From Paenibacillus phytorum (GTDB taxonomy: Bacteria > Bacillota > Bacilli > Paenibacillales > NBRC-103111), in the NCBI RefSeq assembly GCF_013141715.1, contig NZ_WHOA01000164.1, forward strand, positions 1-64,000: DNA of 64,000 nucleotides, written 5' to 3'. Every line of letters begins with the position of its first letter. Position 1 is the stretch's first letter. The notes below the pieces were generated by a model, which saw nothing but the letters and a program-made list of their open reading frames with translations, did no database searches and was not told the origin of the DNA. Both the position numbers and the translations under genes were made by a program. Shown here one piece after another: positions 17,808-26,666 of this stretch.

Positions 17808-18862
17808 CACTTAATCCCCAATGAGGTGCGGAATTCAGAAGGAGAAGTACCGACTATTTTTTTAAACGTTTTGGTGAAATGGGAATAATCGTCGTAACCT
17901 ACTTCATCCGCAATGTCTATTATTTTGAGATGGGGTACCCCTAGCAGCTCCTTGGCCTTACACATCCTTTTGTTAATGCGGTACTGCACAAAGGTTTCGT
18001 TCGTCATCTTTTTAAATAGAAGGCTGAAATACGTAGGAGCTAGCCCCACCATACTTGCCACCTCATCCAGAGATAATTCTTGAGACAATCGGCAATCAAT
18101 GTAGGCTTTGGCTTCTTGCATAGGATCTTTGTAGTTGCCCTTACGAGATTTCAGCAATCCGGCCGCAATTTGTCGTAGATGATCATCAAAAGCATCGAGG
18201 GCGGACTTTACGTTTCCCTCCTGAATGCCCTGCAGCGTTATCGTTGGCACAAAATGGCGTGCCTGAAATCTTTTTAGCAGCATGTCCGTGCATTCATTCA
18301 GTAATTCTCTCAACTGATAGAAGGAGAGGCTCGCTTTGAGACAATAGGCCTTCCATTGATCCATTAACCCGTTTAACTCATCTGTTTGTAAGGACCAAAT
18401 GCACTGCTCCATGCGATCGATCCATTCCACATAACGCGTGACGGGGATGTATCCCGGAGCCTCCCTCTTGATCATCGTATCGAAGACCTCATATAGACTC
18501 GCCTCTGTCACAGGTTTGAGTAAGTAATGCTTAACGCCATAAGACATACATTTCTGGGCATATTCAAAATCGTTATATCCGGAAACGACGAGCATCTGGA
18601 TGTGGGCATGTTTATCATGAATGGTTTGGCAAAGCGCCAATCCGTCCATTTTCGGCATACGTATATCAGAAATTACAATATTGGGTTCAAAAGCATCTAT
18701 TTCCTCTAGAGCATCTAACCCGTTTTCAGCAGTTCGAATGTTCGTAAAAGATGGAAAATAGGCTTCTGCCATCTTCTCCAGACCGAGGCGGATAATAGGT
18801 TCGTCGTCTACAATAAGCAAATGAATAGGTATCCTCTCCTTTGCCGGATGGATTGATGTCAT
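17807..18862 (-). CDS. YesN-type response regulator (REC plus AraC DNA-binding domain)
   Basis: The receiver domain (LLIVDDEPIIRLGL, phospho-Asp in VISDIRMPKMDG, Lys in YLLKPV) is followed by a linker. A C-terminal AraC domain follows, with LSLDEVASMVGLAPTYFSLLFKKMTNETFVQYR and IADEVGYDDYSHFTKTFKKIVGTSPSEFR. It probably activates the module A importer operon. The start is uncertain: the ATG at 18862 has no ribosome site, whereas AAAGGAGAGG lies inside the frame, followed after six bases by ATT at 18826. Starting there would give the standard family N-terminus MHLLIVDDE. Confidence 0.88.
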   Translation of the reverse strand: MTSIHPAKERIPIHLLIVDDEPIIRLGLEKMAEAYFPSFTNIRTAENGLDALEEIDAFEPNIVISDIRMPKMDGLALCQTIHDKHAHIQMLVVSGYNDFEYAQKCMSYGVKHYLLKPVTEASLYEVFDTMIKREAPGYIPVTRYVEWIDRMEQCIWSLQTDELNGLMDQWKAYCLKASLSFYQLRELLNECTDMLLKRFQARHFVPTITLQGIQEGNVKSALDAFDDHLRQIAAGLLKSRKGNYKDPMQEAKAYIDCRLSQELSLDEVASMVGLAPTYFSLLFKKMTNETFVQYRINKRMCKAKELLGVPHLKIIDIADEVGYDDYSHFTKTFKKIVGTSPSEFRTSLGIK

Positions 18863-18891
18863 CAATCTTTGTTGTCGCGCTTATCGCAAAG

Positions 18892-18916
18892 GGGCTGCTC
18901 CATCTAGGAGCAACCC
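18892..18916 (-). terminator. Intercistronic hairpin (partial terminator or mRNA stabiliser)
   Basis: Ten-base arms at 18892-18901 and 18907-18916 pair with one wobble around a 5-base loop, between the binding-protein gene and the regulator gene. There is no good T tract, so readthrough at reduced level is likely. This would keep the regulator less abundant than the binding protein. Confidence 0.55.
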
Positions 18917-18948
18917 GCATATTGAGCGATGCGGCTGCATCGATCGTT

Positions 18949-20520
18949 TTATTTCGCCATAATAATGACGCCGTCTTTATTGTTATAACGATCAGTGGCT
19001 TCCTTAATAACTTCATTTCCACCTTTTTGCTTGTATTCTTCAATGACTTTCGGCCAATCCGTAATCGGCTCTTTACCGTAAATCATTTTGACCATATGAT
19101 CGACAATGAGTTTAGGCCCAATATCACCTTGTGCCACCAGATCAGGGAATTTCGTGAACGCTGCCAAATCCGGATAAAATCCGATGCCTGGAAGTCCTTC
19201 GTTCGCCACTACGTTTTCAAGCGCAGTCACCGTATCTTTGCCGGACGGGTCTAACTCCATTCTCATTTTGTTGATAGTAGAATCGTGAACGCCCCATAGT
19301 GTGCCGCTGCGATATCCTTCCTCATCATTTGCCTCTTTGGTTGTCGGAAACTTGTAATTGATTTTTCCGCTGCTATCCACCGTATAGGTGTCTCCTTCGA
19401 TACCGAAGGTGAAGAACTTAGCGGCTTCCGGGGTAAGCATCCAATCGAAAAACTTAATGATCTCAATAGCCGTTTCCATCTTCACTTTATTGTTCACATA
19501 GAACGCACGGACGATTGGTGAGTAGTAGAAATATCCGCCTTTGCCTTCCGGCCCTTTCGGAGAAGCTATAATCTCTACTTTCCCATCAGGTACGAGCTGC
19601 TTAATATTGGTGCGATACCCTGGCAGCCCGGTCACATTAGCCGACCAACTGCCCGATTTGGCACCGTTGATATTTTTGGAATAATCGGTTGAGGAAATAG
19701 AGGCGAAATCTTTGGGTATTAATCCCTCATCCAGCATTGTTTTATAGCCCTGAAGTGCTTTCTGCATATTCTCTACATCGAAAAATTTCGGCACGACTTG
19801 TCCGTTTACGACCTCGAATTGATCCTTGTAGGGAAGTACGTCATATGCGCCAAAAAGAATATCGGAGTATTTAAAGCTGTCCCTCATTTGATACGGGTTT
19901 TCAACACCCAACTTTTTGAATGCCCTTAGAACGTTCAAGAAGTCGTCTACCGTTTTGGGAGCCGGGAGCCCCGTTTTCTCAAGCAAATCCATACGAATGA
20001 AAGTGCCTCGTCTAGACGGATTGTTTAGAAATTCGGGTATGCCATAGATTTTGCCTTTATACTTTACGGCATCCCATGCCGATTTGGGTACCGCTTTCAT
20101 CATATTCGGCGCATACTGCTTCAATAAGTCATCAAGAGGCATAAACACGCCTGCTTCCACAGATCCTGACATCGATTTGCTGGTTGGAGTGCCAACACTG
20201 CCAACAACATCAGGAATATCGCCGCCGGCAAACATGACGCTCATTTTAGAATCTTCTAAAACTTTGACATCAAGGTCCGTGTTTGTCAATTGCTCCAGCT
20301 TCAAAGTCCATTTGTCTTTGTTAAGATCAACTTGCGTGTGGTAGCCGGTACTGACCGTTGTTGGATAAGAAATTGAGAATTTCGTTGGCCCTTTGGGTGC
20401 TGCGGATGACTTGCTACTTGCAGAGGGAACATCTTTAGTCTGATTTCCGTTGGAACAACCGACAACAGAAGTCGTTGCCAAGACAGCAACCAAAGACAAC
20501 ATTACAAACTTCTTTTTCAT
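18949..20520 (-). CDS. Extracellular solute-binding lipoprotein (LplA/LipO type, CUT1)
   Basis: This 523-residue lipoprotein has a type II signal ending in TTSVVGC, so the mature N-terminus is a lipidated Cys near residue 22. The mature part is a family 1 binding protein with IPDVVGSVG, KYKGKIYGIPEF, RMDLLEKTGLPAPKTVDDF and ITDWPKVIEEYKQKGG near the end. It delivers an oligosaccharide to the two permeases encoded just upstream. As usual for LplABC systems, no ATPase is encoded nearby; a shared MsmX-like ATPase elsewhere is expected. Confidence 0.9.
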   Translation of the reverse strand: MKKKFVMLSLVAVLATTSVVGCSNGNQTKDVPSASSKSSAAPKGPTKFSISYPTTVSTGYHTQVDLNKDKWTLKLEQLTNTDLDVKVLEDSKMSVMFAGGDIPDVVGSVGTPTSKSMSGSVEAGVFMPLDDLLKQYAPNMMKAVPKSAWDAVKYKGKIYGIPEFLNNPSRRGTFIRMDLLEKTGLPAPKTVDDFLNVLRAFKKLGVENPYQMRDSFKYSDILFGAYDVLPYKDQFEVVNGQVVPKFFDVENMQKALQGYKTMLDEGLIPKDFASISSTDYSKNINGAKSGSWSANVTGLPGYRTNIKQLVPDGKVEIIASPKGPEGKGGYFYYSPIVRAFYVNNKVKMETAIEIIKFFDWMLTPEAAKFFTFGIEGDTYTVDSSGKINYKFPTTKEANDEEGYRSGTLWGVHDSTINKMRMELDPSGKDTVTALENVVANEGLPGIGFYPDLAAFTKFPDLVAQGDIGPKLIVDHMVKMIYGKEPITDWPKVIEEYKQKGGNEVIKEATDRYNNKDGVIIMAK

Positions 20521-20551
20521 ATGAAGCCTCCCTTTATTTTTTGGATTATTC

Positions 20552-21421
20552 CTATGATTTAACTGAACCCAGCAGCATTCCTTTGATGAAATGTTTCTGC
20601 AGGAAAGGGTAAATCATCATAATAGGTAACGTAGCGAAAACGATAACCGCCATCTTGATACCTTCGGGCGACAACTGCGTAACCCATTCAGAAGAGAGAT
20701 CGGATTGTCCATAATTGTCCGTGAAAACAATTTCTCTAAGTCTCACTTGAAGAGGTACCAAAGACCTGTCGTTAATAAAGTAAATGGCAGCTGAGTACGT
20801 ATTCCAGTGACCAACGGCGTAAATGATTCCCATCGTCGCCATGACGGGCTTGGACAGCGGAAGGATAATGTTCCAGACGAGACGAAACTCGCCGCAACCG
20901 TCCATTCTCGCAGAGTCGATCAATTCATTCGGCAGATTGAGAAAAAAGGAGCGCATGACGAACATATTATAAGCGCTTATTGCATTGGGAAGCATCAGTG
21001 CCCACAGCGAATTAATCAAGCCCAATTCCTTGATAAGCAAATAGTTAGGAATAAGCGGGGCGCTGAAAACAAGCGTAACTAAGATCAGGATCAGGACATA
21101 TTTCCGCTCGGCATACTCAGGTCTCGATAACGCGTAAGCAAGCGTAGCCGTAGCTGCCAAGTTGATGAGCGTACCGAATCCGGCGATGATTACGCTGTTG
21201 AGGAACGACCTCCAAAGCGACGGGTCCGATAAAATGATACGATAGTTTCCAGTTGTGAATCCGACAGGCCAGAAGGAAACTTGCCCGCTGTTAATGGCGG
21301 CGTTGCCACTAAAGGATTGTGCAATGACATGTAGAATCGGAAGCATCGTACTGAGTCCAATTATGGACAGAAAAACTACATTTAACCAGTTAAACGTTTG
21401 CTGCCCTTTACTTATAATCAT
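20552..21421 (-). CDS. Carbohydrate ABC transporter permease (LplC/MalG type)
   Basis: This 290-residue inner-membrane protein has six predicted helices and the EAA coupling loop ELIDSARMDGCGEFRLVWNIILPLSKPVMAT. The C-terminal HFIKGMLLGSVKS is characteristic of LplC-like permeases. I chose the ATG at 21421 behind GGTGGA; in-frame TTG and GTG codons lie just upstream. It pairs with the LplB-like permease 33 bases upstream. Confidence 0.9.
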   Translation of the reverse strand: MIISKGQQTFNWLNVVFLSIIGLSTMLPILHVIAQSFSGNAAINSGQVSFWPVGFTTGNYRIILSDPSLWRSFLNSVIIAGFGTLINLAATATLAYALSRPEYAERKYVLILILVTLVFSAPLIPNYLLIKELGLINSLWALMLPNAISAYNMFVMRSFFLNLPNELIDSARMDGCGEFRLVWNIILPLSKPVMATMGIIYAVGHWNTYSAAIYFINDRSLVPLQVRLREIVFTDNYGQSDLSSEWVTQLSPEGIKMAVIVFATLPIMMIYPFLQKHFIKGMLLGSVKS

Positions 21422-21454
21422 CCAAGCGTCCACCAACTTTCCTGTTACAGTAGA

Positions 21455-22411
21455 TCAATATAGCCCGTCACCGGTTGTTTTTTTGGTTAGCGTGTTCCCT
21501 ATGACGATCATCATCAGGCCAACAACTGATTTAAATAGTCCGATCGCGGTCGTATAACTGTATTGACGATCTACGAGCCCTGCGCGATAAACATACGTAT
21601 CGATGATTTCACCATACTCGTTATTCAGCGGATTCAAGAAAATGAATACCCTTTCAAAACCAAAATCCAAGAAATTCCCGATGTGCAGCAAAAACAAAAT
21701 CATAATCGTAGGTAAAATAGTCGGTATCGTAATCGAGAAGGTTTGCCGCAGCCGACCTGCCCCGTCAATCACAGCAGCCTCGTATAAATCGGGATTGATG
21801 CCAGCAATAGCGGCCAAATAAATAATCGTTCCCCATCCACTGTCTTTCCATATCCCTGATCCTATCAAAATCGACCGAATATATTCGTTCTCACCTAAGA
21901 AATAGATGGGCTCTATTCCGAATATGCCAATAACATGGTTCACAAAGCCTGTCGTGGGTGAAAGCAATCCTACCACAATACCACCAACAATGACCCAGGA
22001 CAAAAAGTGCGGCATATACACGAGAGTTTGTACCAATCGTTTGAAAGCAGCAATACGTAATTCATTCAGGAGTAAAGCCAAAATGATCGGTACCGGGAAA
22101 GCGAATAGGAGATCATACAAGCCAATAATGATCGTATTTTTTAAAATAATGAGAAAATCAACATAGGCAAACATTTTTTTGAAATGCTCGAGACCTACCC
22201 ATGCACTGCCGGTAATCCCATGGAAAATATTGTAGTTTTGAAAAGCAATCACCGACCCAAACAAAGGGATATATTTGAATAGGAGGAAAAAAAAGATTCC
22301 CGGTATGGATAAGGCGTACACTGCCCAATTTTTCCGAATGTTGGTCCATCTTCCCTGTCGCATTCTAATCTGATATTTCGCTTGAACAGGCTCTTTGAGT
22401 TTACTTAACAT
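21455..22411 (-). CDS. Carbohydrate ABC transporter permease (LplB/MalF type)
   Basis: The 318-residue membrane protein starts behind AAGGAAGGGGG. Typical LplB features are YALSIPGIFFFLLFKYIPLFGSVIAFQNYN near the N-terminus, the EAA loop DLYEAAVIDGAGRLRQTFSITIPTI and IGLFKSVVGLMMIVIGNTLTKK at the end. It is the first gene of the module A operon. A possible -10 element TAGAAT at 22440-22445 has only a weak -35, which fits activation by the AraC-type regulator encoded in the operon. Confidence 0.9.
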   Translation of the reverse strand: MLSKLKEPVQAKYQIRMRQGRWTNIRKNWAVYALSIPGIFFFLLFKYIPLFGSVIAFQNYNIFHGITGSAWVGLEHFKKMFAYVDFLIILKNTIIIGLYDLLFAFPVPIILALLLNELRIAAFKRLVQTLVYMPHFLSWVIVGGIVVGLLSPTTGFVNHVIGIFGIEPIYFLGENEYIRSILIGSGIWKDSGWGTIIYLAAIAGINPDLYEAAVIDGAGRLRQTFSITIPTILPTIMILFLLHIGNFLDFGFERVFIFLNPLNNEYGEIIDTYVYRAGLVDRQYSYTTAIGLFKSVVGLMMIVIGNTLTKKTTGDGLY

Positions 22412-22544
22412 ATTTACCCCCTTCCTTGATCTTAGTTTGATTCTACTATGTTGACTTTCATCTAACCATGTAAAATCTTTTTGCCTAGTTGGGTTATTTT
22501 ATGGTGTTTTTTGAGGGTTGCTCAAGCGTGCATACTCAAAGCAA

Positions 22545-22674
22545 GTTGTATTTTCTACAACATTTGGCTGGAAAATCCGCGTTTTCCCCGCGATTGTTGC
22601 ACGGAATACAACATTTTCTCCCGAAAATAGCTTATTGGCATGAAATTAGGCTAAATTGTTGCACTTTATACAAC
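22545..22674. repeat. Three copies of a 17-bp palindrome GTTGYA-N5-TACAAC
   Basis: Copies lie at 22545-22561 (GTTGTATTTTCTACAAC), 22596-22612 (GTTGCACGGAATACAAC) and 22658-22674 (GTTGCACTTTATACAAC), with a half copy near 22702. They occupy the 467-base gap between the module A operon start and the GcvPB-like gene end. The rest of the gap holds the terminator at 22790 and nothing else I recognise. They could be operators or a dispersed intergenic repeat. Confidence 0.7.
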
Positions 22675-22789
22675 AACAACAGCTTCGAGAGAAGAAAACT
22701 CTGTACAACATTAGCCCTCATCACTAACAGAAACCCAAATTTCTTAGCTTGCCAAGCTAAGGCCCTTAAGATGCTCCCAAAATATGAGC

Positions 22790-22838
22790 AAAAAGAACCT
22801 TCAAAACCACCGCGAAAGTGGATCTGAAGGCTCTTTTT
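22790..22838. terminator. Terminator after the GcvPB-like gene
   Basis: Outer arms 22790-22803 and 22825-22838 and an inner CCAC/GTGG pair form a long hairpin flanked by A5 and T5 tracts. It ends the long module B operon. Confidence 0.85.
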
Positions 22839-22878
22839 CATCATAAAGCTACCTATCTATTGTGGGGAGAACATAAGG

Positions 22879-24438
22879 TTAGTCCGCTTGTGTTTTCTTC
22901 AGATAAGCCCGCCAGGTAATACACCATTCCTTCGGATCGTCGAAGCTGGAATGGTCAATGCGGTGCACGGTGCTGCGTGTTGGCGCATTTTTGACGATTT
23001 CCGGACTTTCGTAGGCTTCCTTCGAAATTTGCGCCAACGCGTTGATATATTCGTCGAGGTCTTCCTTGGAGTAAGACTCCGTCGGCTCCAAAGTAAACGG
23101 CTGCGGGACGACGTACGGATGATGACTGGTCCAATAGTGCAGACCGAAATCGCACATTCTGTGCGTCACATCCTCCGTCGTAACGCCCGTTTCCTGTGCC
23201 ATCTGCTCCCAGCTGTAACGCACCTGCTCCAAGCGGTTGCCCTTTACGTACGGAGCGGATGCACCGCGAATTTGCAATATTTTATGATACAAATAGTTGT
23301 TGTTAAGGACAGCCGTCTGCGCCACGTTCAGCAATCCTTCCGGTCCGAGAGCGCGAATCCATGCATAGGCTCTTAGCACAGTCTGTGAGACGCCATGAAA
23401 AATACGCACTTTGCCGATGCTGTTGTCGCCCGTCCGGTTCAACACATATGCGCCATTCTCGTGCTCTACAATAGGACCTGGCATAAAAGGAATCAACTCG
23501 CTCACGACGCCAAGCGCTCCCGTCGCCGGACCTCCGCACATATGCGGTGCCGCAAACGTTTTGTGCAGGTTGAAGAAGCACATGTCGAAACCCGCTTCCT
23601 TCGCCCGTGTCACGCCGAGCAGCCCGTTTGCATTCGCTTGGTCGTAATAGCAAATGCCTCCTGCGGCATGAACGATATCCGTAAACTCTCTGATTCTCGG
23701 GTTGAAAATTCCGGTGTCCTCCGGATTGGCAACGACAAAGCCCGCCGTACGGTCGGAAACGACCTTCTTGAGCGCCTCGATATCTGGGAATCCGTCCGCG
23801 TCCGGGTACAATGTAATGATTTTGTAGCCCTTGACTGCAGCGGTAGCCGCCTGCGACGGGTGAGAGAAGATCGTCGTAATGATTTCGTCACGCTGATCCC
23901 CCTCCCCGCGTGATTCATGATAATTACGGACGATGGAAGCCATCGCTAGCAGTGCCTGCGTGCCGCTGCTCGGCTGGAACGAAAATTTGTCCATGCCGGA
24001 AATTTCGCGCATGGCGAGATCCAGCTTGTAGAACACTTCCAGAATACCCTGAACGTTACTAACATCCTGCAGCGGATGAAGCTCCGCCAACTTCGGCGTG
24101 CGGATCATCATCTCGTTGATGCGCGGGATGTATTTCATCGTGCATGTGCCCTGACCGATTTCTACGTTAAAGTCGGAGCCCATCGTTTCCTGCGAAAGTC
24201 GCAAATAGTGGCGAAGCACCTTCGCTTGACCGATTTCAGGCAGCTTCGGCAGCTCTGTCCTGCGCATCGACGCAGGGATAGCCGAGACTCCGTCACCTAC
24301 CGCCGAGGCGATCGCCGCTTCGATTTGCGGCACTTGTACCCCGCGCTCGCCTTCTTTATGGAGCTCGAAAATAACGGGTTCATCCCATTTAGCCTGATGA
24401 AAGTTTCTTACCTTGCTTTCTCTGCGTATACGTTTCAT
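22879..24438 (-). CDS. gcvPB: Glycine decarboxylase subunit 2-like PLP enzyme (GcvPB-like, diverged)
   Basis: The ATG at 24438 overlaps the GcvPA-like stop (ATGA) and follows GGAG, giving 519 residues. The fold-type I PLP lysine is Lys293 in NLHKTFAAPHM. The protein aligns with the P-protein C-terminal half (CTMKYIPRINE, LHPLQDVSNVQG). Several near-invariant stretches are changed, though: the usual SAHGTNPASA is FSHPSQAATAA, and the usual TPHGGGGPGSG is APHMCGGPATG. No gcvT or gcvH is in the window. It may therefore decarboxylate or otherwise process a different amino compound. Family placement is secure; the reaction is not. Confidence 0.75.
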   Translation of the reverse strand: MKRIRRESKVRNFHQAKWDEPVIFELHKEGERGVQVPQIEAAIASAVGDGVSAIPASMRRTELPKLPEIGQAKVLRHYLRLSQETMGSDFNVEIGQGTCTMKYIPRINEMMIRTPKLAELHPLQDVSNVQGILEVFYKLDLAMREISGMDKFSFQPSSGTQALLAMASIVRNYHESRGEGDQRDEIITTIFSHPSQAATAAVKGYKIITLYPDADGFPDIEALKKVVSDRTAGFVVANPEDTGIFNPRIREFTDIVHAAGGICYYDQANANGLLGVTRAKEAGFDMCFFNLHKTFAAPHMCGGPATGALGVVSELIPFMPGPIVEHENGAYVLNRTGDNSIGKVRIFHGVSQTVLRAYAWIRALGPEGLLNVAQTAVLNNNYLYHKILQIRGASAPYVKGNRLEQVRYSWEQMAQETGVTTEDVTHRMCDFGLHYWTSHHPYVVPQPFTLEPTESYSKEDLDEYINALAQISKEAYESPEIVKNAPTRSTVHRIDHSSFDDPKEWCITWRAYLKKTQAD

Positions 24439-25856
24439 ACGGACATCACTCCTTCTGCTGAACATACTACACAAGCAGAAATCGCGCGAACTAATTGTTC
24501 GATCTCTTCCTGCGCATGCACTTCGGTCACACAGTAAAGGGCACACTGGCCAAGAGCGGGAAAATCGCCCGATAAGTCTTTGCCGCCTTGTATACCTAGT
24601 GCTAGCAGGGCGCGATGAATATCTTCAACCTTCTTGCCCGTTTCCGTAAAATCAACGACGAATTCTTTAAAGAACGGCGACCCAAAACGCACTGCAACTC
24701 CATCGATCTCCGAGAGCAGCTTTGCCGCATACTGTGACTTTTGCATAATCGTCTGGCCAAGCTCCTGCATGCCGTGAGGTCCGAGCAGTGCGAGATAGAC
24801 GCCTGCCGTAATGCCCCATAACGCAGTTTGTGTACCGACCGATTCTTTTCCTTTTTCGCGCAAGGCAAAAGAAGTACGGTCGTAAGCTACGTCCCCGAAG
24901 CCATATTCACCTTCAACGATCGTCGGAGCGATCCCGAACAAGCGGGATGGATATTCCATAACGAATATTTCTTCATCCCGTGTCGCGATGAACCCGGCTT
25001 GACCACCGCCATAGTTCATATGCATTCCGAGCGGCTGCAATTCGCCGCAGACGATGTCCGCGCCGTACCCACTTGGCGGCTTTAGCACGCCGAGCGAGCT
25101 CGGATCAACGCCGACGACACACAACGCGCCTGCGCTATGCGCCAGGTCTGCAATCTGCTGCCCTTGTGACTCAATAACGCCGAGGAAGGTTGGATTTTCA
25201 AAGTAAACAGCCGCTACGTCTTCGTTCAGTTTGTTTTGCAGGTCTGCCATATCCAGCTCGCCTGTCTCGCCAACGTAATCGACGAAGCTATAGGACAAAT
25301 CAGGATGAATGTAATTCGCAATCACCATCAGCTTCTCAGAATCAATATTACGCGGCATCAAAACGTGCTTCCTACCCGTAATTCGGCCAGCCATCCGCAA
25401 GGAAGTCGAAGCCGCTTGCGGCCAGTCGAACGTTGGAACGTTAACGACGTCCATATCAACTAGCTCCGCAACCAAGCTTTGGTATTCAAACAGCGCCTGA
25501 AAACGGCCGTGATCTTCGTACGGTTCACCCGCATAGGCCGTCACAAATTCGGAGCGCTGATTGATCTCATCGCAAACAGCTGGGATAAAATGCGGCCAGC
25601 AGCCAGCGCCAAGAAAGCTGACGACGTCTTTGATGCTTTTATTTTTAGCCAATAATCCTTCCACATAGCGCTGCAGCTCATATTCCCCTAGAGCCGGGGG
25701 CAGGTCCATCATTCGGTTCAATTTCAGCGAATCTGGTATGATCTCGTATAAATCTTCGATACGCTGTACGCCTATTTCGTCCAACATTTGCCGCTGTACG
25801 TCGGGCACTGTATTAGGGATATAAGGATGTACTTTCTTTCTATCGTTCGTATTCAT
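24435..25856 (-). CDS. gcvPA: Glycine decarboxylase subunit 1-like protein (GcvPA-like, diverged)
   Basis: The 473-residue protein opens with HPYIPNTVPDVQRQMLDEIGV, like the N-terminal half of glycine decarboxylase, and contains FLGAGCWPHFIPAVC and GRFQALFEYQSLVAEL. The usual SLYDGATA segment reads NVPTFDWPQAAS, and the usual SYTPYQ reads AYAGEPYEDHG. These changes sit where the canonical enzyme forms its active site. It is coupled by ATGA overlap to the partner subunit and follows an SDR gene by 27 bases, inside a sugar-catabolic operon. I infer a paralogous function. Confidence 0.75.
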   Translation of the reverse strand: MNTNDRKKVHPYIPNTVPDVQRQMLDEIGVQRIEDLYEIIPDSLKLNRMMDLPPALGEYELQRYVEGLLAKNKSIKDVVSFLGAGCWPHFIPAVCDEINQRSEFVTAYAGEPYEDHGRFQALFEYQSLVAELVDMDVVNVPTFDWPQAASTSLRMAGRITGRKHVLMPRNIDSEKLMVIANYIHPDLSYSFVDYVGETGELDMADLQNKLNEDVAAVYFENPTFLGVIESQGQQIADLAHSAGALCVVGVDPSSLGVLKPPSGYGADIVCGELQPLGMHMNYGGGQAGFIATRDEEIFVMEYPSRLFGIAPTIVEGEYGFGDVAYDRTSFALREKGKESVGTQTALWGITAGVYLALLGPHGMQELGQTIMQKSQYAAKLLSEIDGVAVRFGSPFFKEFVVDFTETGKKVEDIHRALLALGIQGGKDLSGDFPALGQCALYCVTEVHAQEEIEQLVRAISACVVCSAEGVMSV

Positions 25857-25883
25857 CTATAGCTGCCTCCTTATGAGTTTGTA

Positions 25884-26666
25884 TTATGCCAAACCGCCGC
25901 CATCAACAACAAGCACGCTCCCCGTTACCCATGTGGATAAGTCGCTAGCTAAGAAAAGCACGGCACTTGCGATATCGCGCGGTGTTCCGAGCCGTTCAAG
26001 CGGGCGTCCCGACGCTGACGATACGAGAAACGAGCCTTCCTCTTGTCCGAGCTGCTTCGCTTCGTCCCGTAATAGAGGCGTATCTGTGTCTCCTGGGCAG
26101 ACGCAATTCACACGAATGTTGTCTTGGCCATGGTCGATTGCCATCGCCTTCGTCAGATTGACGACGCCAGCTTTTGCCGCACAATAGGCGGCCGCCTTAT
26201 CTCCGCCTTTGAGCCCCCAGCCGGAGCCGGTGTTAATGATACTTCCGCCGCCGCTTTGCGCCATGAACGGAATCATATATTTAGAGAGCAGATACACTCC
26301 CTTGAGTGAGACATCAATCACAAGATCCCAATCCTTTTCCTCTAACTCAACAACCGTTTTGCGGCGAATGACACCCGCATTGTTGAACAATATATCGATA
26401 TGGCCGTGGTCGCGCATAATGGCTTCGGCTGTTCGCTTGCAGTCTTCCCCAGAGGTCACGTTACATGAATAGAACGCAGCTTTCCCGCCGCCTTCCACGA
26501 TACTTGCCGCAGCGGCCTGTCCTTGGGACTCATTAATGTCCAGAAGCATGACATTCGCACCGAACTCAGCGAGCATGGTGGCTGTCGCCAATCCGATTCC
26601 CGAAGCGCCTCCCGTCACTACCGCTACTTTCCCTGTCAAATTGAGTGCGTCCCATGTTTTGTTCAT
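25884..26666 (-). CDS. Short-chain dehydrogenase/reductase (SDR)
   Basis: This 260-residue classical SDR has VVTGGASGIGLATATM for cofactor binding, LFNNAGVI, the catalytic Ser in INTGSGWG and Tyr-x3-Lys in YCAAKAG, and ends with VTGSVLVVDGGG. Acidic LLDIN after strand 2 suggests NAD rather than NADP. It overlaps the beta-galactosidase stop by ATGA. In this operon it may oxidise or reduce a sugar or amino-sugar released by the galactosidase; the substrate is not determinable. Confidence 0.88.
   Translation of the reverse strand: MNKTWDALNLTGKVAVVTGGASGIGLATATMLAEFGANVMLLDINESQGQAAAASIVEGGGKAAFYSCNVTSGEDCKRTAEAIMRDHGHIDILFNNAGVIRRKTVVELEEKDWDLVIDVSLKGVYLLSKYMIPFMAQSGGGSIINTGSGWGLKGGDKAAAYCAAKAGVVNLTKAMAIDHGQDNIRVNCVCPGDTDTPLLRDEAKQLGQEEGSFLVSSASGRPLERLGTPRDIASAVLFLASDLSTWVTGSVLVVDGGGLA

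Noticed and set aside
22545..22674. CRISPR-like repeat-spacer array
   Set aside because: The 17-bp units are palindromic, too short and unevenly spaced, and no cas genes are nearby.
23395..23913. 172-residue open frame on the plus strand
   Set aside because: It is antisense to the GcvPB-like gene in GC-rich coding sequence, with no domain or start signal.
24439..24546. N-terminal extension of the GcvPB-like protein
   Set aside because: It overlaps the end of the GcvPA-like gene in another frame; the ATG at 24438 has a ribosome site and gives the family N-terminus.
25857..25883. Glycine riboswitch before the GcvP-like genes
   Set aside because: The gap is only 27 bases inside a polycistron, so there is no room for an aptamer.
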